Below are positions 25,945 through 34,434 of a DNA stretch of 64,000 nt, piece after piece; position 1 is the stretch's first letter, and every line of letters begins with the position of its first letter. A model generated the notes under the pieces. It saw nothing but the letters and a program-made list of their open reading frames with translations. It did not search any database and was not told the DNA's origin. The position numbers were made by a program, and so were the translations under genes. Location: assembly GCF_002950945.1 (NCBI RefSeq), contig NZ_CP012673.1:13197501-13261500 (forward strand). The letters are read 5' to 3'. Source of the DNA: Sorangium cellulosum (GTDB lineage Bacteria > Myxococcota_A > Polyangia > Polyangiales > Polyangiaceae).

Positions 25945-26144
25945 CGCGGCGGCGCGCGCAGCGCCTCGCTGCACCCCGTCAGCGCGCCTGTCGGCCCTCG
26001 CCGGACCGCGGACGGCGCGGCGCTCCCGGCTCCCGCCGCCGGCGTATTTTGTTGAATGCGCGGCGGCGGGCGTGGAGCATGAGCGAAGCTCTGCAGCCGG
26101 CGCCCACGCTGCCGCCGCCGAGCGCGCACCGGAGGGGAGAGAGC

Positions 26145-27239
26145 ATGGCGAGCTGGACAGCCATCAAGGACTGCTTCGACAAGGACCGGCAGCATTTCGT
26201 CTACGTGCGGATCGACCCCGCACGGATCGTGGGCCGTACCGTCGACCCCGCGCCGGCCAGGGCCGGCGTGCACTACTTCCGGCTCTGGCTCGCCGACCTG
26301 CACCTCTCCAAGGAGATCGCCTGGATGAAGGAGCTGATCCCCGCGGTCCACAGCGTGGTCCGGCTCGATTTCGGCGGGAGGTCGGGGCTCGAGATCCCCT
26401 GCATCGCCGACGCGAGCACGCTCAAGGCCGAGGTGGGTGCAACGAACATCATCAGCCGCAACCGGCTGCTCACGCCGACGCTGCCGTTTCAGGGCGGCAC
26501 CCTCGCCATCCAGGCCGGTCTGCTCTCGCTGCCCGGGAAGAACTACCTCGGCGGGTTCCTGAAGACGCTGAGCAGCCTCTCCACGCTGCTCGCCGTGCCG
26601 CAGATCTCCTCGGTCCTGGCGCTCGCCGCGCCGCTCGGCGAGGGCATCCAGGAGCTCCTGTCCGGCGACGCGGGCGGCCGCCTGCACCTCGGCGTCCTCG
26701 AGTCCTACGCTGCGAGCGACCTCCGGTCGACCTACATCGCCGCGATCCGGGCCACGGCCGGGCAGATCCGCCCGGACAGCCTCTGGGTCGTGGACGATCA
26801 GCTGCACACGGGCAGCGGAAAGGACCGCGCCCCGCTCACCGGCTTCGATTACATGCTGCTGCGCCTGGAGCTCTTCACCGAGCGCGACGACTGGGATCAG
26901 CTGGAGTCCATCGCCGAGCCGTACGCCGCGATGCTCGACGCGCTCGCCGAGGGGGACAAGGGAAGGGCCGAGTCCAGCCTGCGGCAGGCGATCGTGGCGG
27001 CGCTCAAGGCGCCGGAGCTGAGCCAGGCGGATCGACGCCGCGTCGCCGAGGCGCTCAAGAAGCGGTATATCGAGTCGCAGAGCGCGCTGCAGCTCCCGGT
27101 GTTCAGCGGCATGGACGGCGCGACGTTCAGCGAGGCAGGGGGCGCGGGCCTCGGCGCGCTCCTGCGCGACGCTCCGCCGGCGGAGGAGGCCGCCCGGGAA
27201 GGAGCGCTGAGCTTGAAGGAGGCGCTGGCCGGGATCTGA
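26145..27239 (+). CDS. Protein of unknown family next to the C25-like peptidases
   Basis: 364 residues from ATG at 26145 (GGAGGGGAGAG upstream; a second in-frame ATG lies at about 26080). Not recognised. The N-terminal half (about 10-170) is beta-rich, with VYVRIDPARIVGRTV, HYFRLWLADLHLSKE and IPCIADASTLKAEVG. It is followed by a mildly hydrophobic segment (about 115-165), then a helical C-terminal region. No catalytic motif, no signal peptide. It converges on two caspase-fold peptidase genes, so it may be their substrate, effector or partner; this is inference from position. The last codons lie in the first unit of a 19-bp tandem repeat. Confidence 0.65.
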   Translation: MASWTAIKDCFDKDRQHFVYVRIDPARIVGRTVDPAPARAGVHYFRLWLADLHLSKEIAWMKELIPAVHSVVRLDFGGRSGLEIPCIADASTLKAEVGATNIISRNRLLTPTLPFQGGTLAIQAGLLSLPGKNYLGGFLKTLSSLSTLLAVPQISSVLALAAPLGEGIQELLSGDAGGRLHLGVLESYAASDLRSTYIAAIRATAGQIRPDSLWVVDDQLHTGSGKDRAPLTGFDYMLLRLELFTERDDWDQLESIAEPYAAMLDALAEGDKGRAESSLRQAIVAALKAPELSQADRRRVAEALKKRYIESQSALQLPVFSGMDGATFSEAGGAGLGALLRDAPPAEEAAREGALSLKEALAGI

Positions 27240-27315
27240 GGCGCTGGCCGGGATCTGAGGTGCTGGCCGGGATCTGAGGCGCTGGCCGGGATCTGAGGCG
27301 CTGGCCGGGATCTGA
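27221..27315. repeat. 19-bp tandem repeat over a gene end, five copies
   Basis: GGCGCTGGCCGGGATCTGA repeats at 27221, 27240, 27259, 27278 and 27297; the third has a single C-to-T change. A partial sixth copy follows. The first unit encodes the final residues ALAGI and the stop codon of the upstream gene; the others lie outside it and each carries the same TGA. Confidence 0.95.
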
Positions 27316-27388
27316 GGCGCTGCGGCAGACCGGCGCACGAGGGCCATGCGAAAGCCCGCGCGAAGGCCACGCGAGAGCCCGCGCGCGG

Positions 27389-29122
27389 TCACCCGCCGAG
27401 CCGCGAGCGCCCCCCGGCCCGGTAGGCGTCGACCCAGCCCCACAACGTCGCCAGCGAGACGCCCGCGCGCGCCGCGATCGCGCGCGGCGCCTCGTCCCCC
27501 CCGAAGAGCGCGTCCACCGCGGCCACCTTCATGTCGATCGGGACGTCGCCGGCGCCGCCCGGCTCGTCGCCGATGCCGCCCGGCTGCGCGAGCCCGGCCG
27601 CGGCCGCCGGCGCCTCGCCGCGCGGCGGCGGGGCGAGCGCGCCCGGGCGTCCCGGCGGCACCCCGCGGAGGGCGTTCTGCCGGAGCGGCAGCCGCGCCGC
27701 GGGATCGCCGAGCAGCACGTACCCGCGGAGGTCGTTGCGCAGCATCCAGAGGTGCGCCCGGTCGACGCGATCCGTGGGATCGGGCCTCCCCTCGGCGCGG
27801 GCGCTCGCTTGCAGCTGGTAGCTCGCCATCAGGGCGTCGTTCACCTCGCCATAGGACTGCAGCAGCGTGCCCAGGGCGACGCCCGCGCGGCCCCCGCGGG
27901 CCATCGCCTGGAGCGCGGACAGGATGCGCGACTTGCGGCTCTCCGAGGGGTTGCTCGCGCTCGAGAAGCTGTAGGTCCACGCGAGGTCCATGTGACCGAT
28001 GACGGCGAGCGGCCCCTCCGGGTTGGCCAGCGCCGCCTGGGGCATGGCCGCCACGAACGGGCGATGGCCGGGCGCCGGCAGGCTTTGCAGCACCCGCTCG
28101 GCCTTGCCGCCATAGGCGCCCTCCTTCGCGAGCTGCGCGAGCCACGCGTGGTACGCGCTCGTGCTCGGCGTCCCCGCGCCGAAGCAGGCCAGGCAGAACC
28201 ACAGGCCGCCCGGCAGGAACCGCTGCCCACGCATCCGCTCGGCGTCGAGCACCTCGCCCCGGCCGAGCAGGAGCGCGCCCTGGCGCCGCTGCTGCTCCTC
28301 CTCCGAGCGGAAGCCGCGGCGCGGAGGCCCGAGGCCGTGGCTCACGGAGAGGAGCACCGACGGCCGCCCCGAGGCGCCCGCGGCGAGCAGCTCGTCGGTG
28401 GTCTCGGCGTCGATCCCCCGCGCGGAGGCCACGGCGAAGCGCCCCCTGTCCATGCCTTCCTGGACGGCCGCGAGGCTCGGCCCGACGAGCTTCGCCTCGC
28501 CGGCGTGGGTCGCCGTCGAGCCGTCGCGCGCCGCGAAGAACAGCATGTCCGGCGACGGCTCGGGCGTGCTGCCTTCCCGCGCGTAACGCGCGACCTTCTC
28601 CGCGTAGGCGGCGTAGCCGTCGAGGTCGATCTCGCCGGCCGCGCCCTCGAACTGGACGCGGCCGACCAGCGCGCCGGTCGCGAGCGTGTGCTGGAACTCG
28701 AGGGAGATGTGGTGCAGATCCCCGAGCAGGAGCAGGTAGTGCGGCCACTCGTCCTCCGGCACGTCGTCGCGCCAGCACACGCTCTCTCGCCAGGCGGCCG
28801 CGTCCCGGGCATCCATGTCCGGCGGCACGCGGTGGATCGTCGCGGGCGCGCCCTGCTCCGCCTCGCGCAGCCGGATCAGCGGAGCGATGGCCTCGAGCAG
28901 CTGGTCGCCTTCCCTCCCCTTCGGCGCGACGACGGCCCACCGCTGGAGCGCAAGGTCGTTCGGATCGGCGTCCGTCCGCCTCCGGTCGAAGCTGTCCTTG
29001 TCTTTGGGTCTCGGCCCGCGCTGGGCGGCCTCGACCGGGAGGCCCTCGTCGAGGACGGGCCGGCGCTCCTCGGCATCGGCGAGCAAGAGGTCGAGGCGGC
29101 AGTCGTCGTCGGGAGCGGTCAT
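27389..29122 (-). CDS. Gingipain/caspase-fold (C25-like) peptidase with C-terminal HTH, paralogue 1
   Basis: 577 residues, strong GGAGG site. The catalytic dyad of the caspase/gingipain fold is visible: His262 in LLSVSHGLGPP and Cys313 in FCLACFGAGTP. Earlier LLLLGDLHHISLEFQ and later RGYVLLGDPAARL match the C25-like group that carries a GDP/GDL strand. Residues about 530-577 form a helix-turn-helix like those of transposases (APRAIAARAGVSLATLWGW). No signal peptide, so it acts in the cytoplasm. It is 93 bp downstream of a paralogue, which points to a heteromeric or duplicated system. The protease role is known for the fold; the biological target is not. Confidence 0.8.
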   Translation of the reverse strand: MTAPDDDCRLDLLLADAEERRPVLDEGLPVEAAQRGPRPKDKDSFDRRRTDADPNDLALQRWAVVAPKGREGDQLLEAIAPLIRLREAEQGAPATIHRVPPDMDARDAAAWRESVCWRDDVPEDEWPHYLLLLGDLHHISLEFQHTLATGALVGRVQFEGAAGEIDLDGYAAYAEKVARYAREGSTPEPSPDMLFFAARDGSTATHAGEAKLVGPSLAAVQEGMDRGRFAVASARGIDAETTDELLAAGASGRPSVLLSVSHGLGPPRRGFRSEEEQQRRQGALLLGRGEVLDAERMRGQRFLPGGLWFCLACFGAGTPSTSAYHAWLAQLAKEGAYGGKAERVLQSLPAPGHRPFVAAMPQAALANPEGPLAVIGHMDLAWTYSFSSASNPSESRKSRILSALQAMARGGRAGVALGTLLQSYGEVNDALMASYQLQASARAEGRPDPTDRVDRAHLWMLRNDLRGYVLLGDPAARLPLRQNALRGVPPGRPGALAPPPRGEAPAAAAGLAQPGGIGDEPGGAGDVPIDMKVAAVDALFGGDEAPRAIAARAGVSLATLWGWVDAYRAGGRSRLGG

Positions 29123-29215
29123 CGGAACCTCCGTCTCACGGTCTGAAGACCGGGCGCCGCGGGGCGCGCGCCGCAGGCAGAGCCCTGCTGGTTGCGCGGC
29201 GCCCCGCCGGCGGCG

Positions 29216-30949
29216 TCACTTCGTGCCGAGCGCGGCCCGGCCGGCCGCCCTGTAGATCTCCTTGAGCTCGCTCAGCTTCTTCGGCTCGATGTCGTGCTCC
29301 GTGGCCACCGCTTTCAACGAGCTGCCGGAGAGGAGCTTTCCGATGGCCCTCTCCACGTCGTCGACGTCCATGTCGGGCGGGAGCTTCAGCGCGTCCACGG
29401 ACCGCGGCTGCGCTGCGAAGGACGGCGCCGCGGTCTTCGACTGCGCCTGCGACTCCTTCGATCCCTGCGACTCCTGCGACCCGACCTCGTGCGCCCTCGC
29501 CTCAGCCTTGCTCACGGCGGCTCGCTGCAGGCGCCTGCGCGCCGCCGGGAGCCGCACCGCCGGGTCGCCGAGCAGGATATAGCCCGTGAGATCCTGCCGC
29601 AGCATCCACAGGTGACCGAGCCGGGCCGCGTCCTGCGCGTGCGCGGCCCCCTCGCTCTCCGCCTTGTCGTAGAGGGTGCCGATCTCGGCGTTCGTGAGCA
29701 GGGCCGCCTTCAAGAGCTCCCGGAACGAGCTCCCGATCCGGTGCGGCTCCACCGTCGCGCGGACGCAGTCCACGAACTTCGAGGTACGCGCCACCGCCTT
29801 GCCCGTATCCCGCTCTTCGAAGCTGTAGGTCCACGCCAGATCGATGTGCGCCATCACGGCGAGCGGCCCGTTCGGGTTGGCCAGCACCGCCTGGGGCAGC
29901 CGGGCGATGAACGGCCGCTGGCCGCTCGGGGGGAGCCCCGCGAGCACCGTGTGCGCCGGGCCGCTGAACTGGCCGCTCTGCTTGAGCCGCTCGAGCCAGT
30001 GCCGGTACGCGCTGACGTCCGGCGTCCCGGCGCCGTAACACGCCAGCATGAACCAGATCCCGCCGGGCAAGAACGGATGGTCGCCGAGGTCGCCGCCGCT
30101 CAGCTTGTCGAACCCGAAGCTCAGCGCGCCTTGACGGTCGCGCTGGTCGCCCTCGCTCTTCCACCCGCCGCGCGGCGCCCCGGCGCCGTGGCTGATGGTG
30201 AACAGCACGGTGGGCTCGGGGCGCTTCACCACCTCCAGGAGCTCGCTGGCGGAGGGCGCGCTCTGATCTCCGAGATCCTCCGCGGCGATCTCGTACTTCG
30301 CGAGCCGCGCGATCGCCGGCTGGGTCAGCGACCTGTAGCCCATCGTCGTGGCGGCGGTGCCGTCGTGCACGGTGAAGAACTTCACGTTGCCGGCCGCCTC
30401 GGCGCGCGCTTTCTCCCAGCGGAGCACCTTGTCGACGTAGGCCTCGTACTCGCGATCCTCCCGGAAGCACAGCCGCCCGACGAAGCCGTCGGTCGACTGG
30501 TACTGCTGGAGCGCGAGCGGCACCTCGTGGAGATCGCCGAGGATGAGCTGGTAACGCGGCAGATCGCGCGCGAGCTCGGCGTTGACGTCGAAGTGCTGCT
30601 TGCGCCAGCGGGCCGCCTGCTCCGGCGACATCTGGGACGGCACGCGGAAGATCATCACCGGATGGCCGCCCTGCGCCTCGCGCCGGGCGTCGATGAGGGG
30701 CTGGATGAGCGCGATGAGCCGGTCCCCCCTCGGGCCCTCGGGCGCGATCACCCCCCAGCGCTGCTCCTCGAGGTCGTCCGGGTCGACCGTCTCCTGCCAG
30801 AATTCCAGGGCCTGATTGCCCTTGTTGCGTCGCTCGTCCAGCTGCGCCGCCGCGCCCACCGCGTTGGTGGGGAGCCCGTCCTTCAGGACCTGCTCGGCGT
30901 CGTCGTAGGGTGTGAGGAGGAGCTGAATCTCATTCGCTGCCTGCGTCAT
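29216..30949 (-). CDS. Gingipain/caspase-fold (C25-like) peptidase with C-terminal HTH, paralogue 2
   Basis: 577 residues, the same length as paralogue 1, with clear co-linear similarity. Catalytic dyad His254 (LFTISHGAGAP) and Cys304 (WFMLACYGAGTP); upstream YQLILGDLHEVPLALQQ, downstream LTGYILLGDPAVRLP. The C-terminal helix-turn-helix-like tail at about 525-577 (SLKAVATEHDIEPKKL) is kept although the sequence has diverged, which suggests selection for both halves. Cytoplasmic, with ribosome site GGGAGGGAG. It follows the truncated metallophosphoesterase by 182 bp and may be part of the same conflict island. Confidence 0.8.
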   Translation of the reverse strand: MTQAANEIQLLLTPYDDAEQVLKDGLPTNAVGAAAQLDERRNKGNQALEFWQETVDPDDLEEQRWGVIAPEGPRGDRLIALIQPLIDARREAQGGHPVMIFRVPSQMSPEQAARWRKQHFDVNAELARDLPRYQLILGDLHEVPLALQQYQSTDGFVGRLCFREDREYEAYVDKVLRWEKARAEAAGNVKFFTVHDGTAATTMGYRSLTQPAIARLAKYEIAAEDLGDQSAPSASELLEVVKRPEPTVLFTISHGAGAPRGGWKSEGDQRDRQGALSFGFDKLSGGDLGDHPFLPGGIWFMLACYGAGTPDVSAYRHWLERLKQSGQFSGPAHTVLAGLPPSGQRPFIARLPQAVLANPNGPLAVMAHIDLAWTYSFEERDTGKAVARTSKFVDCVRATVEPHRIGSSFRELLKAALLTNAEIGTLYDKAESEGAAHAQDAARLGHLWMLRQDLTGYILLGDPAVRLPAARRRLQRAAVSKAEARAHEVGSQESQGSKESQAQSKTAAPSFAAQPRSVDALKLPPDMDVDDVERAIGKLLSGSSLKAVATEHDIEPKKLSELKEIYRAAGRAALGTK

Positions 30950-31131
30950 TCTACCGTCTCCCTCCCGTCGGGTGCCTCTTCTCGAGTGCTCATGGCGTTC
31001 TTCCTTTTCGATGGGCGCCTGGCGCCGCGCGCAAGCTCGAGCTCAGCGCAGCGTAAGGAGCCCATCGGCCGGGATCCAGAGACTGAAATATTTCAAGCGG
31101 GCTCCAGCGGTTCGCCCGGATCGAATGCGGG

Positions 31132-32340
31132 TCAGGAGGCCGCTGGCACGTGGGCCTGTGCCAGCGTGCGGAGGTCCGAGGAGGCGCCGTCCCATCGGAG
31201 GAGCGCGACGGTTGCGCCGCCGCCCGGCGCCTCGTCGAGGGTGACCGCGTTGAAGCGGTGGATCAGCCGGGCGAGGTTCTGGCGTTCGGGGGCGAGGCGG
31301 GGGTTCGCCTTGAGCTCGGCGAGGAACTCCGCCCAGACGTCGTCGCCCGCGTCGAACGGCGGGAGCTGCATCAGCCATATCCAGGTGCCGGTGTTGGCGA
31401 AGAGGAGGCCTTCGGCGTGCTTCCACCGCGCCGCGTGGGTGTGGCCGAGGACGACCGCGCCGGCGCCGTACTTCTTGGCGAGCCGGTGGGCCTCTTTCCA
31501 CTCGGCCTCGTCGGGTTCGAGCTCGAAGTAGGAGTTGCCCGCCGTGCCCGTGAGCTGTCGCTGGAGCTGCGCATAGAGCTTGAGCCCGGCCCGGCCGAGC
31601 TTGATCCGCGCCCTGCCGAGCGGGCCGTCGTCGTCCTCGTCGGACGCGGAGAAGGCGACCGCGCCGTCCCCGAGCAGCGCCTCCATCGCCTCCTGCTCCT
31701 CCGCGGTGAGGCCCGCCTCGGCAACGCGATCGGCGAGGCCGAGGTTCTCCTCCCCTCCCGGGAACGCGGTGGGCTCGTTCATCTTGCGGAAGAGCTGCCA
31801 GACGAGGTTCACCGAGGAGCGCTGGAAGAGCAGCTTCACCGCGGACGGCGCGACGGCGAGCGCGGTGAGCGTGCCGCCCTGGAAATCGGGCTTGAGGAGG
31901 TTCGCGAAGCGGAGGCCGAAGTCGCGGGTGAGCGGGTTCAGGTACTGCTTGACGAGGATCGAGCCGGGCGCATAGGCGAACGAGGAGAGCGCTGCGGCCT
32001 GTGGGATCGAGAGCGCCTTGTAGTGGACGATGTTCCAGCGGTCGTTGTGATCGCCGTGAGTCACGAGGATCCTTGCGCCGCCCACGTCGAGGAGGTCCGG
32101 GGCCTCGCCGCGCTGGAACGAGAGGCGCGCGGCGATGGCGGGGGGCTGGTCGAGGGCGGAGCGGAAGACGGCCTGGACCTCGGGGAGGGCGAGCTCGACG
32201 TCGTGGTTGCCGAGGCGGATGACGACCTCGCCGCCGGCCGCGAGGACGCGGCCGAACGCGGCAAAGGCGGCCTTCGTGGCGCGGCTTGTGGCGCAGGCCT
32301 TCGCCTGCGCGACGGCGCGGGGGGCGGATACACTAGGAAT
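31132..32340 (-). pseudogene. Calcineurin-like metallophosphoesterase, 5'-truncated
   Basis: The open frame runs from an in-frame TAG at 32341-32343 to 31132 with no start codon until GTG at 32085, which lies after a conserved motif. Present: IRLGNHDVEL (GNHD block), LVTHGDHNDRWN (metal-binding HGDH), and a late VLGHTHAARW (GHTH). The N-terminal D-x-H and GD blocks are missing, so the 5' end of a phosphoesterase gene has been lost at the scar to its right. The remaining frame is uninterrupted, so the loss may be recent, or a start in the scar may produce a short protein. Confidence 0.7.
32291..32310. repeat. Perfect 8-bp hairpin at the rearrangement scar
   Basis: GCGCAGGC-CTTC-GCCTGCGC, a perfect inverted repeat at the edge where the metallophosphoesterase homology stops. 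It could be a terminator of a lost gene or part of the event that formed the junction. Confidence 0.6.
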
Positions 32341-32660
32341 CTAGGGGTGCTGGCCATTGAATTCGTCGCGGCGTGGCAGGGGCGTTAGATCGAGCTGGCC
32401 TGCGGTCCGTGCGCGCCTCCGCCTGCCGCACTGGAATGCTCCTGACGCACAGTGCGGCATCCAGCGATGGTGTCGGGTTTGTCGCCGGGCGTCGGAGGGA
32501 AGCGGGGCGAGTGGTCATCAAAGAGGGCGTATACGACGGTCACCGTGCGACTCCTGCCCTGATGTGACGCAGCATCGTGCCGTGCGTGCCGACAATAAAG
32601 GAGGTACCCGCTTGACCCCAAATACCAAATAGTTGGGTGTCGATCCTGGGGTTTAGTTTT
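32341..32660. other. Rearrangement scar between two broken genes
   Basis: About 320 bp with lower GC than its surroundings and no protein similarity visible in any frame. The STAND gene loses homology at 32661, and the phosphoesterase loses its 5' part at about 32340. Both genes point leftwards, so the segment marks a deletion or a decayed insertion. AT-rich tracts with TTGACCCCAAATACC and TGGGGTTTAGTTTTG near its right end may be remnants of mobile-element ends. Confidence 0.55.
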
Positions 32661-33233
32661 GCCCAGGAGATGCCGGTGATCGCGCAGCCGATCGCGGAAC
32701 CGCCCCAGATAATCCTCGCGCAGCGAGAGCACCACGCGCAGGTTGCGGACCGGCAGCTCGACGAGCTGGTTCAGGCTGTCGAAGAACGCCTCCGACGCGC
32801 CGACGCTCCGGCTCGCGTAGAGGAGCTGCTCGATCTGATCCAGGTAGATCAGCATGATCCGCGACGACCTGCGCGCCGCGCGCTTCGCCGCCGCGAGCAG
32901 CGCGTCCTCCGCCGAGAGCTCCTCCGGCGGCTCGCCCAGGCCGAGCTCCGTGTAGACCGCCCGGACGAGCCACCGCGTCGGCTCCTCGCCCTCGGGCCAG
33001 CCGTCGACCCGCGCGACCGAGATATCCTGCGCGTCGACGAGCGCCGGGATCACCGCGGCCTGCATCAGCGACGACTTCCCCGCGCCCGAGGGGCCGTACA
33101 CGGTGACACATCGGTTCGCGAGCACGCTGCCCTGCAGGCGGTACGAGATGTCCTCGCGCCCATAGAACCGCCCCCGGTCCGAGGCGCGGTACGGCTGCGG
33201 TCCGGGGAACGGATTCGTGACGGGCGGGCTCAC
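32385..33233 (-). pseudogene. STAND-type NTPase, truncated (nSTAND1-like)
   Basis: The GTG start at 33233 overlaps the preceding stop (GTGA). The N-terminus NPFPGPQPYRASDRGRFYGRE is the entry signature of nSTAND1 NTPases in conflict and defence proteins. Walker A GPSGAGKSS with Lys53, Walker B IMLIYLDQIEQL (Asp132, Glu135) and sensor segment VVLSLREDYLGRF follow. At residue 191 (position 32661) the homology ends abruptly, and the last 92 codons are unrelated sequence to a chance stop. The lid, winged-helix and repeat domains expected of STAND proteins are absent, so the gene is probably inactive. Confidence 0.75.
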
Positions 33234-34056
33234 CGCCCGGATTCCAGGCCGAAGTCGGCGAGCAGCGGCGCCAGCTGCGCCGGATCCTCGGTGATCGCCG
33301 CGATGCGCACCGCGCCGGGCAGCCCGCCGCCGCCGTCCCAGATCTCCACCTCACCGGGCTCGGCGTCGGGCGTCAGGTCGCCAGGCTGTCCTTGGGCGCG
33401 GGGCGCTGGTCGTAGAGCCAGCGCAGCAGCATCCGGTGGCGCCAGTCGAGGATCGACAGCCCGAGGAAGAGCCCGGGCTGGATCCGCGGCCGCGCCAGGA
33501 GCTCCTCCATCCACGAGGGCGGCCTCAGCCCCTCGGCGCCGAGCAGGCCGTGGATGTGATCGTCGTCGGTGACGATCGGCGGCGAGAAGATGGACCGCGC
33601 CTCGGCGGAGTAGCCCCCGTAGAGGCGGAGCACGATGATCTCGTTCTCGAGATCGAAGCGCTTCGGCATGAGCGGCTCCGTCTTCCACGAGGTCGACCCG
33701 GCCGCGCGCTTGACCACGCGCGGCTTCCCGCTCGAGCCCACGATCGAAGGCTGGATCGCGTACACCGTGCGATCCGGGTGCTGCGCCGCGATCGCGCGCT
33801 CGAGGTGCGGCCGCCAGAGGAGCGTGACGTGCACGCCGGGCCGGATGAAACGCGCGAGCGCCTCGATGAGCGGCGGAAGCTCGGCCGGAGGCGACTGCGT
33901 GAGCGACTGCTGGAAAATGGAATGGAGGACGTCGTGGCCGAAGCGGAGCACGCAGCGCTGGGTCGCGGTCGCCGCTGTCAAGGTCGCCCCGGGCGCGCAG
34001 CGGGCGGTCGCATCAGCACGCGCGCGCGCTCCCGAGAAATGAGGCGGCCTGAGCAC
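33230..34056 (-). pseudogene. SIR2-like domain gene, frameshifted and probably 5'-degenerate
   Basis: From 34056 to about 33376 the frame encodes a diverged SIR2_2-type domain: LLWRPHLERAIA in the place of the T-T-N-x-D segment, EIIVLRLYGGYSAE (the Leu-x-His-Gly strand, with His lost), then FLGLSILDWRHRMLLRWLY, the SIR2_2 end. A TGA closes this frame at 33373. The expected C-terminus (GEVEIWDGGGGLPGAVRI, then LAPLLADFGLESGR) continues one base out of register to a stop at 33230 that overlaps the STAND start by four bases. The N-terminal NAD-binding glycine motif is not seen. Effector of a SIR2-STAND pair by analogy. Confidence 0.6.
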
Positions 34057-34141
34057 GTCGATCTACCGGACTCCGCGCTTGCACCCGAGGATCCGCCAGC
34101 CCTGTATGCGCGGGAAGCGGCCGCTACGCCCTGGGTCCGCG

Positions 34142-34185
34142 TGTCAGAACAGGAGCAGCCATCACGGCGAGAGATGAGAGATGCC
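34142..34185. repeat. Degenerate copy of the MITE arm
   Basis: Contains TGTCAGAA, then ATCACGGCGAGAGATGAGAG, matching parts of the arm at 34212 and at 49263 with gaps. Read as an older fragment of the same element. Confidence 0.4.
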
Positions 34186-34211
34186 AACGCGCGAGGCGCA
34201 AGCGCGCAATA

Positions 34212-34394
<183 letters not shown>

Positions 34395-34434
34395 AGAGAG
34401 TTCTCTCCGTATCTCCCCCGCCCCCTCCGCCGTC

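Noticed and set aside
26145..27239. Bacterial gasdermin as identity of the unknown protein
   Set aside because: Longer than usual and no gasdermin-like N-terminal pattern that I could see. Left as unknown.
25842..28940. 1032-codon minus-strand frame across sodB, the unknown gene and part of the peptidase gene
   Set aside because: It changes character as it crosses genes on both strands and has repeated ASDPGQR phrases only because it reads the 19-bp repeat. Not a real gene.
33376..33400. Programmed -1 frameshift in the SIR2-like gene
   Set aside because: No X-XXY-YYZ heptamer in the right frame and no clear downstream stem. A mutation is simpler.
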